From JAOTVV01 sp041602035 (GTDB taxonomy: Bacteria > Gemmatimonadota > Gemmatimonadetes > Gemmatimonadales > GWC2-71-9): a stretch of 64,000 bases of DNA. The DNA lies in the NCBI GenBank assembly GCA_041602035.1, contig JBFIHA010000014.1:5428-69427 (forward strand), written 5' to 3'. The notes under the pieces were generated by a model. That model was not told where the DNA came from, did no database searches, and was given only the letters and a program-made list of their open reading frames with translations. Positions 1-8,551 of the stretch are shown in pieces (position 1 is the first letter of the stretch; every line of letters begins with the position of its first letter). The position numbers and the translations under genes were made by a program.

Positions 1-178
1 GCCTGCTCCGAAGAAGACGCTGCAGCTGATGGAGGCGGCCCGGGAGCACGGGTTGCTGCTGGGCAAGGGAGGACTGTACGGCAACGTAATTCGGATCGCG
101 CCATCGATGCTCGTCACCAGCAGCGAGGTAGACGAGGCCGCCCGGCGCCTGGCCTTGGCGCTGGCGGACGTGAGGTGA
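1..178 (+). CDS. Class III aminotransferase, C-terminal fragment (cut by window start)
   Basis: The reading frame is open from base 2 to a TGA at 176-178 and gives the last 58 residues of a protein. The sequence has the C-terminal signature of PLP-dependent class III (omega) aminotransferases, with GLYGNVIRIAP followed by a helix rich in Glu/Ala/Arg. The PLP lysine lies outside the window. The next gene overlaps by 4 bases (GTGA), so it is the start of the same operon. Next to a permease and PreT/PreA, the likely role is beta-alanine or beta-aminoisobutyrate aminotransferase, the last step of reductive pyrimidine breakdown. Substrate is inferred from context only. Confidence 0.8.
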   Translation, partial: PAPKKTLQLMEAAREHGLLLGKGGLYGNVIRIAPSMLVTSSEVDEAARRLALALADVR

Positions 179-1698
179 GCAGGGTCGGAGCCGGGAGTGG
201 AGCGGCCGGCACTGGGGCTGACGCCCTGCTCACTAATGCCGATCTCGCGCCGGTCGCGGCGGAGCGCCGCACGTGGGGAACGTGGAACTTCGCGGCGCTG
301 TGGGTGGCCATGGCCATCACCATTCCCACCTACACGCTCGCGTCCAGCCTGGTAGAGCGAGGGTGGACCTGGCTGGCCGCGATGGGCTCGGTGGTGCTCG
401 GGAACCTGATCGTCCTGATCCCAATCGCGCTCAATTCCCACGCCGGCACGCGGTACGGCATCCCGTTCCCGGTGCTCACCCGGGCGTCGTTTGGTGTCTT
501 CGGGGCAAACGTCCCCGCCTTGCTCCGGGCCGTCGTCGCGTGCGGTTGGTTCGGCATTCAGACGTGGATCGGTGGCTGGGCCATCTACAAGCTGCTCGCG
601 GCTGTCTGGCCTGGTGTTACGACGCTTCCCGCCGTGCTCCCGGCCTGGGTCGGACTCGGGACCGGCGAATTCCTCTGTTTCATGACGTTTTGGGGCCTCA
701 ATGTCTGGGTGGCCCTCCGCGGCATGGAATCGATCAAGTTCCTGGAGACCTGGGGTGCGCCGTTCCTGCTGGCCGTCGCCGGCGCCCTGTTCGTGTGGGC
801 CTGGGTGCGGGTTGGCGGAATCGGTCCGATGCTCCAGTCCCCAGCCGACGTGATGGCCGCCGGGGCCGAGGTTCGGGCCGGCCTTGGTGCGATGTTCGGC
901 GCGGGGCTCACCTCAGCCGTGGCGTTCTGGGGAACGATGGCGTTGTCGATCCCCGACTTTTCGCGCTTCGCCCGGAGGCAACGCGATCAGATCGTAGGCC
1001 AGACCATCGGGCTCCCCCCAACGATGGCAGTATTTGCATTCATCGGGGCCGCGGTGACCAGTGCCACCGCCGTGATCTTCGGGACACGGATCGCCGATCC
1101 CATCGAGCTGTTGTCGCGCATTGGAGGTCCGATCACCGTGGTGATCGCCATGCTCGGACTGGCCGTGGCGACGCTGACGACCAACATCGCCGCCAACGTG
1201 GTCGCACCCGCCAACGGCTTCAGCAACGTCGCGCCGCATCGGGTGTCGTTCAAGACGGGCGTGATGATCACGGCGCTGATCGGTATTCTCATGTTTCCCT
1301 GGCGACTCTACAACGACGCAGCCGCCTACATCTTCACGTGGCTGATCGGCTATGGCGCGCTGTTGGGTCCCGTCGCGGGCATCATGATCGCCGACTACGT
1401 CGTGTTGCGGCGCGGCATTCTGGACCTCGACGGGTTGTATCGGCGCGGCGGACCCTACGAGTTCAGGCGTGGCGTGAATTGGGTGGCGATGGCTGCCCTC
1501 CTGCTGGGTGTGGCGCCGAATCTGCCCGGGTTCCTGGCGGCGCTTGGTGTGGTCGAGGGCTCTGTGCTCACCGCGGGTATCTATGATTGGGCGTGGTTCG
1601 TAGGGTTCGCGATGTCGGGCGGGCTGTATCTGGTAGGGATGCACGTGTTCCCACCAACGGGACGCCACCGTGTCGAGGCGACGCATGGCGGGAGGTGA
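175..1698 (+). CDS. NCS1-family nucleobase/hydantoin:cation symporter
   Basis: A 507-residue inner-membrane protein with about 12 hydrophobic segments. The N-terminal block (TWNFAALWVAMAI, then RYGIPFPVLTRASFG and GWFGIQTWIGG) is the typical substrate-binding signature of the nucleobase:cation symporter-1 family (Mhp1 hydantoin, uracil, cytosine and allantoin permeases). GTG start at 175 overlaps the aminotransferase stop. The next gene, preT, starts within this gene's 3' end. Placement with preT/preA makes uracil, thymine or dihydropyrimidine the likely cargo, imported with Na+ or H+. Family call is firm; substrate is inferred. Confidence 0.9.
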   Translation: MSRVGAGSGAAGTGADALLTNADLAPVAAERRTWGTWNFAALWVAMAITIPTYTLASSLVERGWTWLAAMGSVVLGNLIVLIPIALNSHAGTRYGIPFPVLTRASFGVFGANVPALLRAVVACGWFGIQTWIGGWAIYKLLAAVWPGVTTLPAVLPAWVGLGTGEFLCFMTFWGLNVWVALRGMESIKFLETWGAPFLLAVAGALFVWAWVRVGGIGPMLQSPADVMAAGAEVRAGLGAMFGAGLTSAVAFWGTMALSIPDFSRFARRQRDQIVGQTIGLPPTMAVFAFIGAAVTSATAVIFGTRIADPIELLSRIGGPITVVIAMLGLAVATLTTNIAANVVAPANGFSNVAPHRVSFKTGVMITALIGILMFPWRLYNDAAAYIFTWLIGYGALLGPVAGIMIADYVVLRRGILDLDGLYRRGGPYEFRRGVNWVAMAALLLGVAPNLPGFLAALGVVEGSVLTAGIYDWAWFVGFAMSGGLYLVGMHVFPPTGRHRVEATHGGR

Positions 1699-3016
1699 GG
1701 TGGCTCCGACGCTGACAGCCGAGCAACTCGAGCGCCATTTCGCCGACATCGCTCCCCCGCTGACCCCCGACGCGGCGCTGCTCGAAGCGGCGAAGTGCCT
1801 GTTCTGCTATGACGCGCCCTGCACCCACGCGTGTCCCACTCACATCGACGTGCCGGCGTTCATCAAGAAGATCGCGACGGGCAACCTCAAAGGCTCGGCG
1901 CGGGTGATTCTCGGTGCGAACCCGATGGGCCACTCCTGCGCGCGAGCATGTCCAGTGGAGGTGTTGTGCGAGGGCGCGTGCGTCTTGAACGACCGCGACG
2001 AGCAACCCATCAAGATCGCGTTGCTCCAGCGGCACGCGACGGACTACGCTCTTGAGCATGAACTCACACTGTTTCAGCCGGGTACGCCTACCGGAAAGAC
2101 GGTTGCCATCGTAGGTGCTGGTCCGGCCGGGCTGTCGTGCGCCCAGGACCTGAGGCGTTGGGGCCATGCGGTCACCGTATTCGAGGCTAAGGAACAGCCG
2201 GGTGGGCTCAACACGTACGGCATCGCCGAGTACAAGCTGCGGCCCGACGTCGCGCTCGCCGAGGTGCAGATGATCTTGGACCTCGGTGTAACGCTCCACA
2301 CCGGTGTTGCGGTCGGTCGTGATGTCGGCTTCGACCAGCTCGAGCGCGAGTTTGACGCGGTCTTCGTCGGCGTGGGGCTCGGTGCAACGCGACGGCTCGG
2401 CATTCCGGGCGAGGATCTACCGGGGGTGCACGAGGCGCTCGAGTTCATCGAGCACCTGAAGACCCATCCCTATGCCGAGACATCTGTAGGTCGGCACGTC
2501 GTGGTGATCGGGGCGGGGAACACCGCCATCGACGCCGTAACGCAGGCAAAGCGGTTGGGGGCGGAGCGCGCCACGATCGTCTACCGGCGCGCCGCGGATG
2601 ACATGCCGGCCTATGACTACGAATACGACTTGGCCAAGCGGGATGGGTGCGAGTTCCGCTTCCACACCGCCCCCAAGCGCATCCTCGGCGTCGACCATGT
2701 GACCGGGATCGAGTGCGTCCGCACCGAGCCGGGTGCGCGTGGCGCCGACGGGCGCCGTCACCCCATGGACGTTCCGGAGAGTACGCACGTGATCGAGTGC
2801 GACATGGTGATCAAGGCGCTCGGCCAGGTGGCACGAGACGATTTCGCACGCGCCGCATCGCTCACGATCGAGGACGGACGCATGATCAGCACCACGTCCG
2901 GAGTATTCGTGGGAGGGGACTGTGCGAACGGTGGTGCGGAGATCGTCAACGCCGCGGCGGAGGGGAAACACGCGGCGGCAGCGATCCATGCCTACTTGCA
3001 GCAAACGGGAGGCTAG
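1685..3016 (+). CDS. preT: NAD-dependent dihydropyrimidine dehydrogenase, subunit PreT
   Basis: Electron-input subunit of the cytoplasmic dihydropyrimidine dehydrogenase, which reduces uracil/thymine with NADH (reaction known from the family). Cysteine-rich N-terminus (CLFCYDAPCTHACP and SCARACPVEVLCEGAC) for 4Fe-4S clusters, then an FAD-binding Rossmann motif VAIVGAGPAGLSCA and a second dinucleotide fold VVVIGAGNTAIDA with the YRR motif, as in glutamate synthase small-chain-like proteins. ATG at 1685 is chosen because GAGG lies 7 bases upstream; a GTG at 1670 would add five residues. The start overlaps the permease by 14 bases. preA follows after 9 bases, so the two subunits are co-translated. 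Confidence 0.93.
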   Translation: MAGGEVAPTLTAEQLERHFADIAPPLTPDAALLEAAKCLFCYDAPCTHACPTHIDVPAFIKKIATGNLKGSARVILGANPMGHSCARACPVEVLCEGACVLNDRDEQPIKIALLQRHATDYALEHELTLFQPGTPTGKTVAIVGAGPAGLSCAQDLRRWGHAVTVFEAKEQPGGLNTYGIAEYKLRPDVALAEVQMILDLGVTLHTGVAVGRDVGFDQLEREFDAVFVGVGLGATRRLGIPGEDLPGVHEALEFIEHLKTHPYAETSVGRHVVVIGAGNTAIDAVTQAKRLGAERATIVYRRAADDMPAYDYEYDLAKRDGCEFRFHTAPKRILGVDHVTGIECVRTEPGARGADGRRHPMDVPESTHVIECDMVIKALGQVARDDFARAASLTIEDGRMISTTSGVFVGGDCANGGAEIVNAAAEGKHAAAAIHAYLQQTGG

Positions 3017-3025
3017 GAGAATCCC

Positions 3026-4348
3026 ATGGCCGATCTACGCGTCAACTTCGCCGGGGTCGAGAGTCCCAATCCCTTCTGGCTGGCATCGGGTCCGCCCACC
3101 AACACCTACGATCAGGTCGCGCGAGCATTTGACGCTGGCTGGGGTGGCGCCGTGTGGAAGACCATCGGCGAGCCGATCATCAACGTGTTCTCCCGCTACG
3201 GGTCGGTGGACGTCGGTCTGACGCGGATGATGGGCTTCAATAACATCGAGCTCATCACGGACCGGCCGCTGGAGGACAATCTCAGGGAAATCGCCGAGGT
3301 CAAGCGGAACTATCCTCACCATGCGGTGATCGTCTCCCTGATGGTGGAGTCGAAGCGTGAGGCGTGGCACGAGATCGTCCGTCGCAGCGAGGACGCCGGG
3401 GCCGACGGGCTCGAGCTGAACTTCGGCTGTCCCCACGGGATGAGTGAGCGGGGAATGGGGAGTGCGGTGGGCCAGGTACCCGACTACACCTGTCAGATCG
3501 TGGAGTGGGTGAAAGAGGTGGCGACCACGCCGGTGATCGTGAAGCTCACGCCGAACGTCACCGACGTGACGTACATCGCCCGCGCTGCCGTCAAGGGTGG
3601 GGCGGACGCGCTCTCCCTCATCAACACGATCAACTCCATCGTCGGGGTGGATCTGGAGACATTCGCGCCGCTGCCGGCGGTGGGCGGGAAGTCGAGCCAC
3701 GGCGGCTACTGCGGGCCGGCCGTGAAGCCGATCGCGCTGCACATGGTGTCGGCCGTGGCGCGCGACCCCGAGGTGCGGGTTCCCATCTCCGGGATCGGCG
3801 GGATCGCCACCTGGCGAGACGCTGCCGAGTTCATCGCGCTGGGCGCGGCCACGGTGCAAGTGTGTACGGCGGTCATGCACTACGGCTTTCGCATTGTGGA
3901 GGACTTGCTCGACGGCCTTGAGAACTGGATGGATGAGCAGGGGCACCGCACGCTGACCGACGTTCGCGGGCGCGCGCTGCCCAACGTGGTGAGTTGGGAG
4001 GACCTCGACCTCAACTACCACCTTGTGGCCCGCATCGATCAGGACAAATGCATCCAGTGCGACCTGTGTTGGGTGGCGTGTGAGGACGGGGCCCATCAGG
4101 CCATTCGGCGAATCGACAGGCGAGAGGCGGACAACGGAAGACGTGGTCCCGCCGTGGAGATCATCGAGGAGGCCTGCGTGGGCTGTAATCTCTGCGCTGC
4201 CGTCTGCCCGGTACATGGCTGCATCGCAATGGTGCAGGTGCCGAACGACCATCCGGGGGTGACGTGGCGAGACTACGTGGCCGGGAAGGGAACCCTCGCA
4301 CCGCGTTCGGAGCACTTCCACACGGCTACCTGGTCACCACGGGGATAG
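3026..4348 (+). CDS. preA: NAD-dependent dihydropyrimidine dehydrogenase, subunit PreA
   Basis: Catalytic subunit with FMN. The first 320 residues or so form a dihydroorotate dehydrogenase-like barrel with the loop NFGCPHGMSERGMG; Cys135 corresponds to the catalytic cysteine that precedes Pro-His in mammalian dihydropyrimidine dehydrogenase. The C-terminus holds two 4Fe-4S motifs (CIQCDLCWVACE and CVGCNLCAAVCPVHGC) that pass electrons from PreT. At 440 residues it has the usual length. It closes the operon; the convergent hydrolase gene ends 21 bases away, with no clear terminator hairpin between them. Confidence 0.94.
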   Translation: MADLRVNFAGVESPNPFWLASGPPTNTYDQVARAFDAGWGGAVWKTIGEPIINVFSRYGSVDVGLTRMMGFNNIELITDRPLEDNLREIAEVKRNYPHHAVIVSLMVESKREAWHEIVRRSEDAGADGLELNFGCPHGMSERGMGSAVGQVPDYTCQIVEWVKEVATTPVIVKLTPNVTDVTYIARAAVKGGADALSLINTINSIVGVDLETFAPLPAVGGKSSHGGYCGPAVKPIALHMVSAVARDPEVRVPISGIGGIATWRDAAEFIALGAATVQVCTAVMHYGFRIVEDLLDGLENWMDEQGHRTLTDVRGRALPNVVSWEDLDLNYHLVARIDQDKCIQCDLCWVACEDGAHQAIRRIDRREADNGRRGPAVEIIEEACVGCNLCAAVCPVHGCIAMVQVPNDHPGVTWRDYVAGKGTLAPRSEHFHTATWSPRG

Positions 4349-4369
4349 CGCCGGCGTCCCGCGCGACGG

Positions 4370-5797
4370 TCAGCGAATCGACGCCGTCCGCTCCTGGATC
4401 CAGTCGGACAGGAGTTCCAGGAACCCCGGCGCGAACTCCTTCTTCAAGGACGCGTACTCGCTCGGGTTGCCGGTTTCCGATGCCTGAAACAAGTGGTTCA
4501 TCGCCGGTAACATGGTGACCGTGTAGTCACGGTTGCCGGCTGCCGCGAACGCGTCCTTCATCGGACCGACGTTGAGCGTCGGAGGAACCTGGAGGTCGTT
4601 CTCGGCGAAGACCCCCAACACGGGCACCGTCACCCTCCGTAACACCGCCACAGGGTCGAAATCCAAGAAGAACCTGAACCATGGACTCTGCACGCCCAGG
4701 ATCTGCTGCTGCACGCGCGTCTGCACGAACGTGTCGAGGTCGGAGATCCGATCGCGCTGCTCTGGCGGCAGGGCATCGATGCTCTCTCGGATCTGCGTTG
4801 CGATCTCCTGCCGCACCACGTCCCATCCGGTATCGGCACGGATCGCGGCGAAGATCCCGAGTTGCAACTTGCGCTGTCGCTCCAACTGCTCCGCGGTGGC
4901 TCCGTTGGCCTTCAGGATCAGCTCACCCTGGGCGAGGAGAATCTGATCGCCCGGGACGGCGGTCCCGGCAAGCAGGATGATGAAGGCGACGTCGGTCGAT
5001 CGGCCGGCCGCGATCGGCGCGACCAGCGCGCCCTCGCTGTGCCCCACCAGTCCGACGGCGTCGCGCCGAATGTCCCGCCGCGCCCGGAGCAACGCGACCG
5101 CTGCGAGGGCGTCGCTGGCAAAGTCGTCGGAGGTGGCGGTCTGTACACTGCCGCTTGAGCCACCGACTCCCCGGTCATCGTAGCGCAACACGGCGATACC
5201 GTTCCGGGTCAGATGATCGGCAATCAAGCGGAATGGCTTGAACCCGAAGATCTCCTCGTCGCGATTCTGCGGACCACTGCCCGTGATGAGCACGACCGCC
5301 GGGTGCGGGCCCGGGCTCTCCGGGACGGTGAGCGTACCGGCGAGCGTGATGTCGCCGTTCGCGAAGCCGACCTCCTCCTCTCGGTACGGCGGCGGCGTCG
5401 CAGGCTCGAGAGCGGCCGCGGCCGCCGCGGTAGGTCGAAGCCAGAACGTGCCGTTCACTCCCGATTGCTCGAACGACCCGCCGATGCTGTCTCCGTGGAG
5501 CTCGCCGTCGAATACGGCGAGGCCCGGCCCGCCGAGCAACTCGAAATGCACCGTCGGCGGCTCGAAGCGGACGTTGCGCAGCGGCAGCTTGGCCGCCCCC
5601 TGCTGCGGGATGTCCATCGTCGCCGTGAGTGCGCTGTCGCTCCGAGTGAAATGGACGCTCATCCCGAGCTCCCCGCCCAACACAAGGATGGCCCCGCTCC
5701 AGCTTCCCTCAACGGACTCCTGTCCCGATGCGGGACCCGCGAGCGGGAGTGACAGCAACCCGACGACCATCGCGGCCATGGCATGACTCCGTTTCAT
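4370..5797 (-). CDS. Exported alpha/beta hydrolase (serine hydrolase, S9/S33-like)
   Basis: 475 residues. A signal peptide ends near residue 25 (AGPASGQE), followed by an N-terminal beta-rich domain of about 110 residues and an alpha/beta hydrolase domain from about residue 145. The nucleophile elbow GHSEGA places Ser254; DDRGVGGS and the late FAENDLQVPP and MNHLFQ segments supply the usual oxyanion, Asp and His regions. Proteins of this build are annotated as secreted esterases or peptidases; the substrate cannot be read from sequence. It is the last gene of an operon with ybjQ, an anti-sigma and an ECF sigma factor, 11 bases after ybjQ. Confidence 0.85.
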   Translation of the reverse strand: MKRSHAMAAMVVGLLSLPLAGPASGQESVEGSWSGAILVLGGELGMSVHFTRSDSALTATMDIPQQGAAKLPLRNVRFEPPTVHFELLGGPGLAVFDGELHGDSIGGSFEQSGVNGTFWLRPTAAAAAALEPATPPPYREEEVGFANGDITLAGTLTVPESPGPHPAVVLITGSGPQNRDEEIFGFKPFRLIADHLTRNGIAVLRYDDRGVGGSSGSVQTATSDDFASDALAAVALLRARRDIRRDAVGLVGHSEGALVAPIAAGRSTDVAFIILLAGTAVPGDQILLAQGELILKANGATAEQLERQRKLQLGIFAAIRADTGWDVVRQEIATQIRESIDALPPEQRDRISDLDTFVQTRVQQQILGVQSPWFRFFLDFDPVAVLRRVTVPVLGVFAENDLQVPPTLNVGPMKDAFAAAGNRDYTVTMLPAMNHLFQASETGNPSEYASLKKEFAPGFLELLSDWIQERTASIR

Positions 5798-5808
5798 ATC
5801 GGTGCCTC

Positions 5809-6135
5809 TCAGTGGTGTTCGGGCTCAACGATCACGGCGTTGCCGAAAGCGAGGATCTCCGATGCCGCACCCATGATGAACGACGTGCTGAATCGGAGGT
5901 CGGTCACGGCGTTGGCCCCAAGCTGTGTGGCGTTGGCGGTCATGCGGTCGAGCGCCTGCTCGCGGGCCTCGGCCATCATCTTGGTGTATTCCTCGATCTC
6001 GCCCCCTACGAGGTTCTTCAATCCGGCCAGAATGTCGCGGCCGAGGTGGCGGGCCCGGATGGTGCTGCCGCGTACGAGACCCAGCGTTTTCACGACGCGC
6101 TGGCCGGCGATGGATGATGCAGGTGTGATGATCAT
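5809..6135 (-). CDS. YbjQ / UPF0145 family protein
   Basis: A 108-residue cytoplasmic protein matching the YbjQ/UPF0145 family throughout: N-terminal SSIAGQRVVKTLGLVRG, central GGEIEEYTKMMAEAREQAL and C-terminal GANAVTDLRFSTS. The family forms small pentameric barrels and has been called heavy-metal-binding, but its function is not established. Its ATG overlaps the stop of the anti-sigma gene by 4 bases, so translation is coupled. Encoding it with an ECF sigma pair suggests an envelope-stress or metal-linked role; this is inference. Confidence 0.88.
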   Translation of the reverse strand: MIITPASSIAGQRVVKTLGLVRGSTIRARHLGRDILAGLKNLVGGEIEEYTKMMAEAREQALDRMTANATQLGANAVTDLRFSTSFIMGAASEILAFGNAVIVEPEHH

Positions 6136-6593
6136 CGGATCACATCCTTATAGGGATCACTCCGCCTGAGGATCAGCTTTTCGCGAATGACCGACACCAA
6201 CAGAATCACGGCGCCGGCAACGAGGGCGAGGATGCCGGCTCTGATGAGGGCCGGGAGCGCAGTATCGCCGAGAATCTCCTGAATCGCCTGCCATAGCCCC
6301 CACGAGAGCAGCACGACCGCGCCGATCGATACCAGGATCCACGCGACACCACGCTCGAGACGCCGGTACACACCGGTCCAGTAGTGATCCCACGTTTCCT
6401 CGGGTGGATGACGTAATGACATCGCCTGGGTGACCTCCTTGACTCGTTGGAGCTGCTGCCATTCCTGCTCGAGCGCGGGGTCGTCCCGCAGTCGTCGGGC
6501 GAGTTCATCGGCGTCAGCGCGCGCGAGCTCGCCATCGAGCGCGCCCATCATGAGCTGGCGTACCCGCTCGTCTGTCGCATCGGGGCGCCTCAT
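6132..6593 (-). CDS. Putative membrane anti-sigma factor without zinc motif
   Basis: 153 residues. The N-terminal 75 residues are soluble and helical (LMMGALDGELARADADELARRLRDDP), a layout typical of anti-sigma domains. Two transmembrane helices follow (about residues 83-105 and 113-135), then a short basic tail. The HxxxCxxC motif of zinc anti-sigma factors is absent. ATG at 6593 overlaps the sigma gene stop (ATGA). Position directly after an ECF sigma gene is the main support for the function; similarity alone would leave it hypothetical. Confidence 0.7.
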   Translation of the reverse strand: MRRPDATDERVRQLMMGALDGELARADADELARRLRDDPALEQEWQQLQRVKEVTQAMSLRHPPEETWDHYWTGVYRRLERGVAWILVSIGAVVLLSWGLWQAIQEILGDTALPALIRAGILALVAGAVILLVSVIREKLILRRSDPYKDVIR

Positions 6594-7168
6594 GGTTCCT
6601 CCCCGAGAGTCACTCCCAACGCCCTCCGTGCCGAGTAGAGGCGGGACATCACCGTACCGATCGGGATCCCGAGCAGCTCCGCGATCTCTCGGTACTTGAG
6701 TCCCTCGAATTCCCGCATCACGATGACTTCTCGCTCGTGTGGGGCCAGCGCCTCCATGGCCGTCTCGATTCGCCGCCGCAGGTCTGCCCGCTCGGTTTCC
6801 CGGTCCGGCGCGGATTGGGCGGCCCGGGCGTCGGCCTGATCGGCGAGCCACGGTCCCGCTTCGGCCAGCCGCGCGCGACGCGTCTTCTGATCCCGGAGGA
6901 AATTGAAGCAGAGCCGTCGAATGATCTGGTACAGCCACGGGTAGAACGGCCGTGCCGGATCCAAGGTGCCCCGGGCCCGGAAGGCCCGGGCAAACGCCTC
7001 TTGTGACATGTCCAGTGCATCGTCATGGTTGGCGACCAGGCCAAGGGCAGCGAAATAGGCCCGTTGCATGTACTTACGGACCAGTTCGCCGAACGCCTCG
7101 CGATCGCCCGCCCGCACCTTGGCGACCAATACGCCATCGCCACCCGCTCCCTCAACCGAGATGTCCAA
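6590..7168 (-). CDS. ECF RNA polymerase sigma factor
   Basis: 192 residues with sigma-70 region 2 (about residues 22-90, including ALDMSQEAFARAFRA and YPWLYQIIRRLCFNFLRDQK) and region 4 (about 130-185, with LAPHEREVIVMREFEGLKYREIAELLGIPIGTVMSRLYSAR). Region 3 is missing, as in ECF (group 4) factors. It heads a four-gene unit: sigma, anti-sigma, ybjQ, exported hydrolase. Release from the anti-sigma factor would redirect RNA polymerase to an unknown regulon. Regulation site not identified in the 203-base divergent region upstream. Confidence 0.93.
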   Translation of the reverse strand: MDISVEGAGGDGVLVAKVRAGDREAFGELVRKYMQRAYFAALGLVANHDDALDMSQEAFARAFRARGTLDPARPFYPWLYQIIRRLCFNFLRDQKTRRARLAEAGPWLADQADARAAQSAPDRETERADLRRRIETAMEALAPHEREVIVMREFEGLKYREIAELLGIPIGTVMSRLYSARRALGVTLGEEP

Positions 7169-7371
7169 CCACGCCGTCTCCCGCTCGGGTCGCTCCTGAG
7201 GAGATACACTTAAGAATCCGAGTTATTCGTACCCGGAACAAGGGCGCTTTCTGAAACGGGGGGTGGCCAGCCAAGGCCGGGCGGGGCAGAATTCCAGTGA
7301 ACCTCCGACGAGAGGGAACACGATGAGAAGCGGCGGGGTTGCTGAGTCGACCGTGAAACGGATGTTGTATC
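7169..7371. other. Divergent intergenic region between ECF sigma operon and phosphoesterase gene
   Basis: 203 bases with outward-facing genes on both sides, so it must hold two promoters. I could not find a convincing -35/-10 pair with correct spacing on either strand. The right end contains a 20-codon open frame (7323-7385), listed separately. Confidence 0.5.
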
Positions 7372-7385
7372 GTGAAGTGCGATAG
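7323..7385 (+). CDS. Possible 20-residue leader peptide overlapping the phosphoesterase start
   Basis: ATG at 7323 is preceded by GAGGG six bases upstream, a better ribosome site than that of the larger gene. The frame runs 20 codons (MRSGGVAESTVKRMLYREVR) to TAG at 7383-7385 and overlaps the GTG start of the phosphoesterase (7372) in another frame. It could couple translation, or mark a frameshift such that the real N-terminus starts here. Coding status is unproven. Confidence 0.3.
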   Translation: MRSGGVAESTVKRMLYREVR

Positions 7386-8541
7386 ACCCGTCGATCCGTG
7401 GTGGCTGTCTGGTCTGGTCCTGACCGTACTCGCGTGCCAGTCCTCTCCATCCCTCGTGACACCGCCTGCACCCACGCCGGAGACCGATGCGATCGAGGCA
7501 ACCGTCTTCCTCGTCGGTGACGCCGGTAAGTCCGCCCCGAGCGGCGACCCGGTGCTGAGCACCCTCGGGGCGATGGTACGTGAGGATCCGGGCCGGGTGA
7601 CCGTGGTCTTCCTGGGCGACAACGTCTACCCGGCCGGCATTCCGCCCGAGGCGGATCCGGGGCGCGACGCGGCCGAACAGCGGCTTGGTGCGCAGATCGA
7701 CGTGGTGGACACGACTGTCGCCCACGGGATCTTCGTCCCCGGCAATCACGATTGGGCGGCCTCGGGCGACGACGGATGGGACGCAATTCGGCGCCAGGAC
7801 CGTGCGATCGCCGAGCGTGGGCGGCCATCGGTCGTCATACTCCCCGGTGGAGGCTGTCCCGGCCCCGCGGTGGTGGACGTTGGGATCAGACTGCGCCTTG
7901 TGGTGCTGGATACCGAGTGGTGGTTGCGGACGGGACCGAAGCCAGTCGGCCCGGGGTCCGGATGCACCCCGAACACGGTCGCCGGGGTCATGGACTCGCT
8001 GCGTGGCGCCCTCAGCGTCGCCGCCGACAGGCACGTGGGAATCGTGACGCACCATCCATTGGCGAGCGGCGGCGTACACGGCGGTCACTTCGGCGTGATG
8101 GATCACGTCTTTCCGCTTCGCGCGTGGAAACCCTGGTTGTGGGTTCCCCTGCCAGTGATCGGCTCGGCCTATCCTCTCGCGCGCATGTCCGGGATCTCGT
8201 CGCAGGATCTGACCAGCACGGCCTTCGGTGTCATGCGGGATTCACTCGTGTCGGCATTTCGAGTCCGCCGGCCCCTGTTTTATGCTGGGGGCCATGAACA
8301 CAACCTCCAGGTGCTGGATGGCGAGTGGGTGGCGTATTTCCTGGTGAGCGGTGGGGGGTACTTCGGACACACCACTCGCGTGGTCTACCTGGACGAGTCG
8401 CGATACGCCGAAGCCGAGAGCGGCTTCATGCGGGTGGACGTCTTGCGGGACGGACGAGTACGGCTCGGAATCATCACCGTGACGGCCGACGGCCACGCCT
8501 CCGAGGACTTCTCGATGTGGCTGGCGTCGTCGCCGAAGTGA
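7372..8541 (+). CDS. Calcineurin-like metallophosphoesterase lipoprotein
   Basis: 389 residues. The N-terminus has a hydrophobic stretch ending in a lipobox (LTVLAC), so the enzyme is probably lipid-anchored outside the cytoplasm. The metallophosphoesterase motifs appear in order: LVGDAG, FLGDNVYP, VPGNHDW, THHP and GGHEHN, which bind two metals. Such enzymes cleave phosphate mono- or diesters; substrate unknown. GTG start at 7372 gives a short but acceptable signal peptide. The next gene begins 10 bases after the stop with AAGGAGG spanning the junction, so the two products are made together. See the finding on this pair. Confidence 0.88.
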   Translation: MKCDRPVDPWWLSGLVLTVLACQSSPSLVTPPAPTPETDAIEATVFLVGDAGKSAPSGDPVLSTLGAMVREDPGRVTVVFLGDNVYPAGIPPEADPGRDAAEQRLGAQIDVVDTTVAHGIFVPGNHDWAASGDDGWDAIRRQDRAIAERGRPSVVILPGGGCPGPAVVDVGIRLRLVVLDTEWWLRTGPKPVGPGSGCTPNTVAGVMDSLRGALSVAADRHVGIVTHHPLASGGVHGGHFGVMDHVFPLRAWKPWLWVPLPVIGSAYPLARMSGISSQDLTSTAFGVMRDSLVSAFRVRRPLFYAGGHEHNLQVLDGEWVAYFLVSGGGYFGHTTRVVYLDESRYAEAESGFMRVDVLRDGRVRLGIITVTADGHASEDFSMWLASSPK

Positions 8542-8551
8542 AGGAGGCCTA

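Noticed and set aside
273..1586. Long alternative-frame and antisense open frames (also at 913-1749, 8549-10084, 51821-53875, 60508-61944)
   Set aside because: They lie inside clearly conserved genes, lack domain motifs and have Arg/Gly/His-rich composition typical of shadow frames in GC-rich DNA.
3026..4348. Loss of the catalytic cysteine in PreA
   Set aside because: GMGSAVGQ first looked like a missing Cys, but the catalytic Cys is the one in the preceding CPHG, which is present (Cys135).
7169..7371. sigma-E-type promoter (GGAAC ... TCTGA)
   Set aside because: The two elements occur on the plus strand, but with about nine bases between them instead of 15-17.
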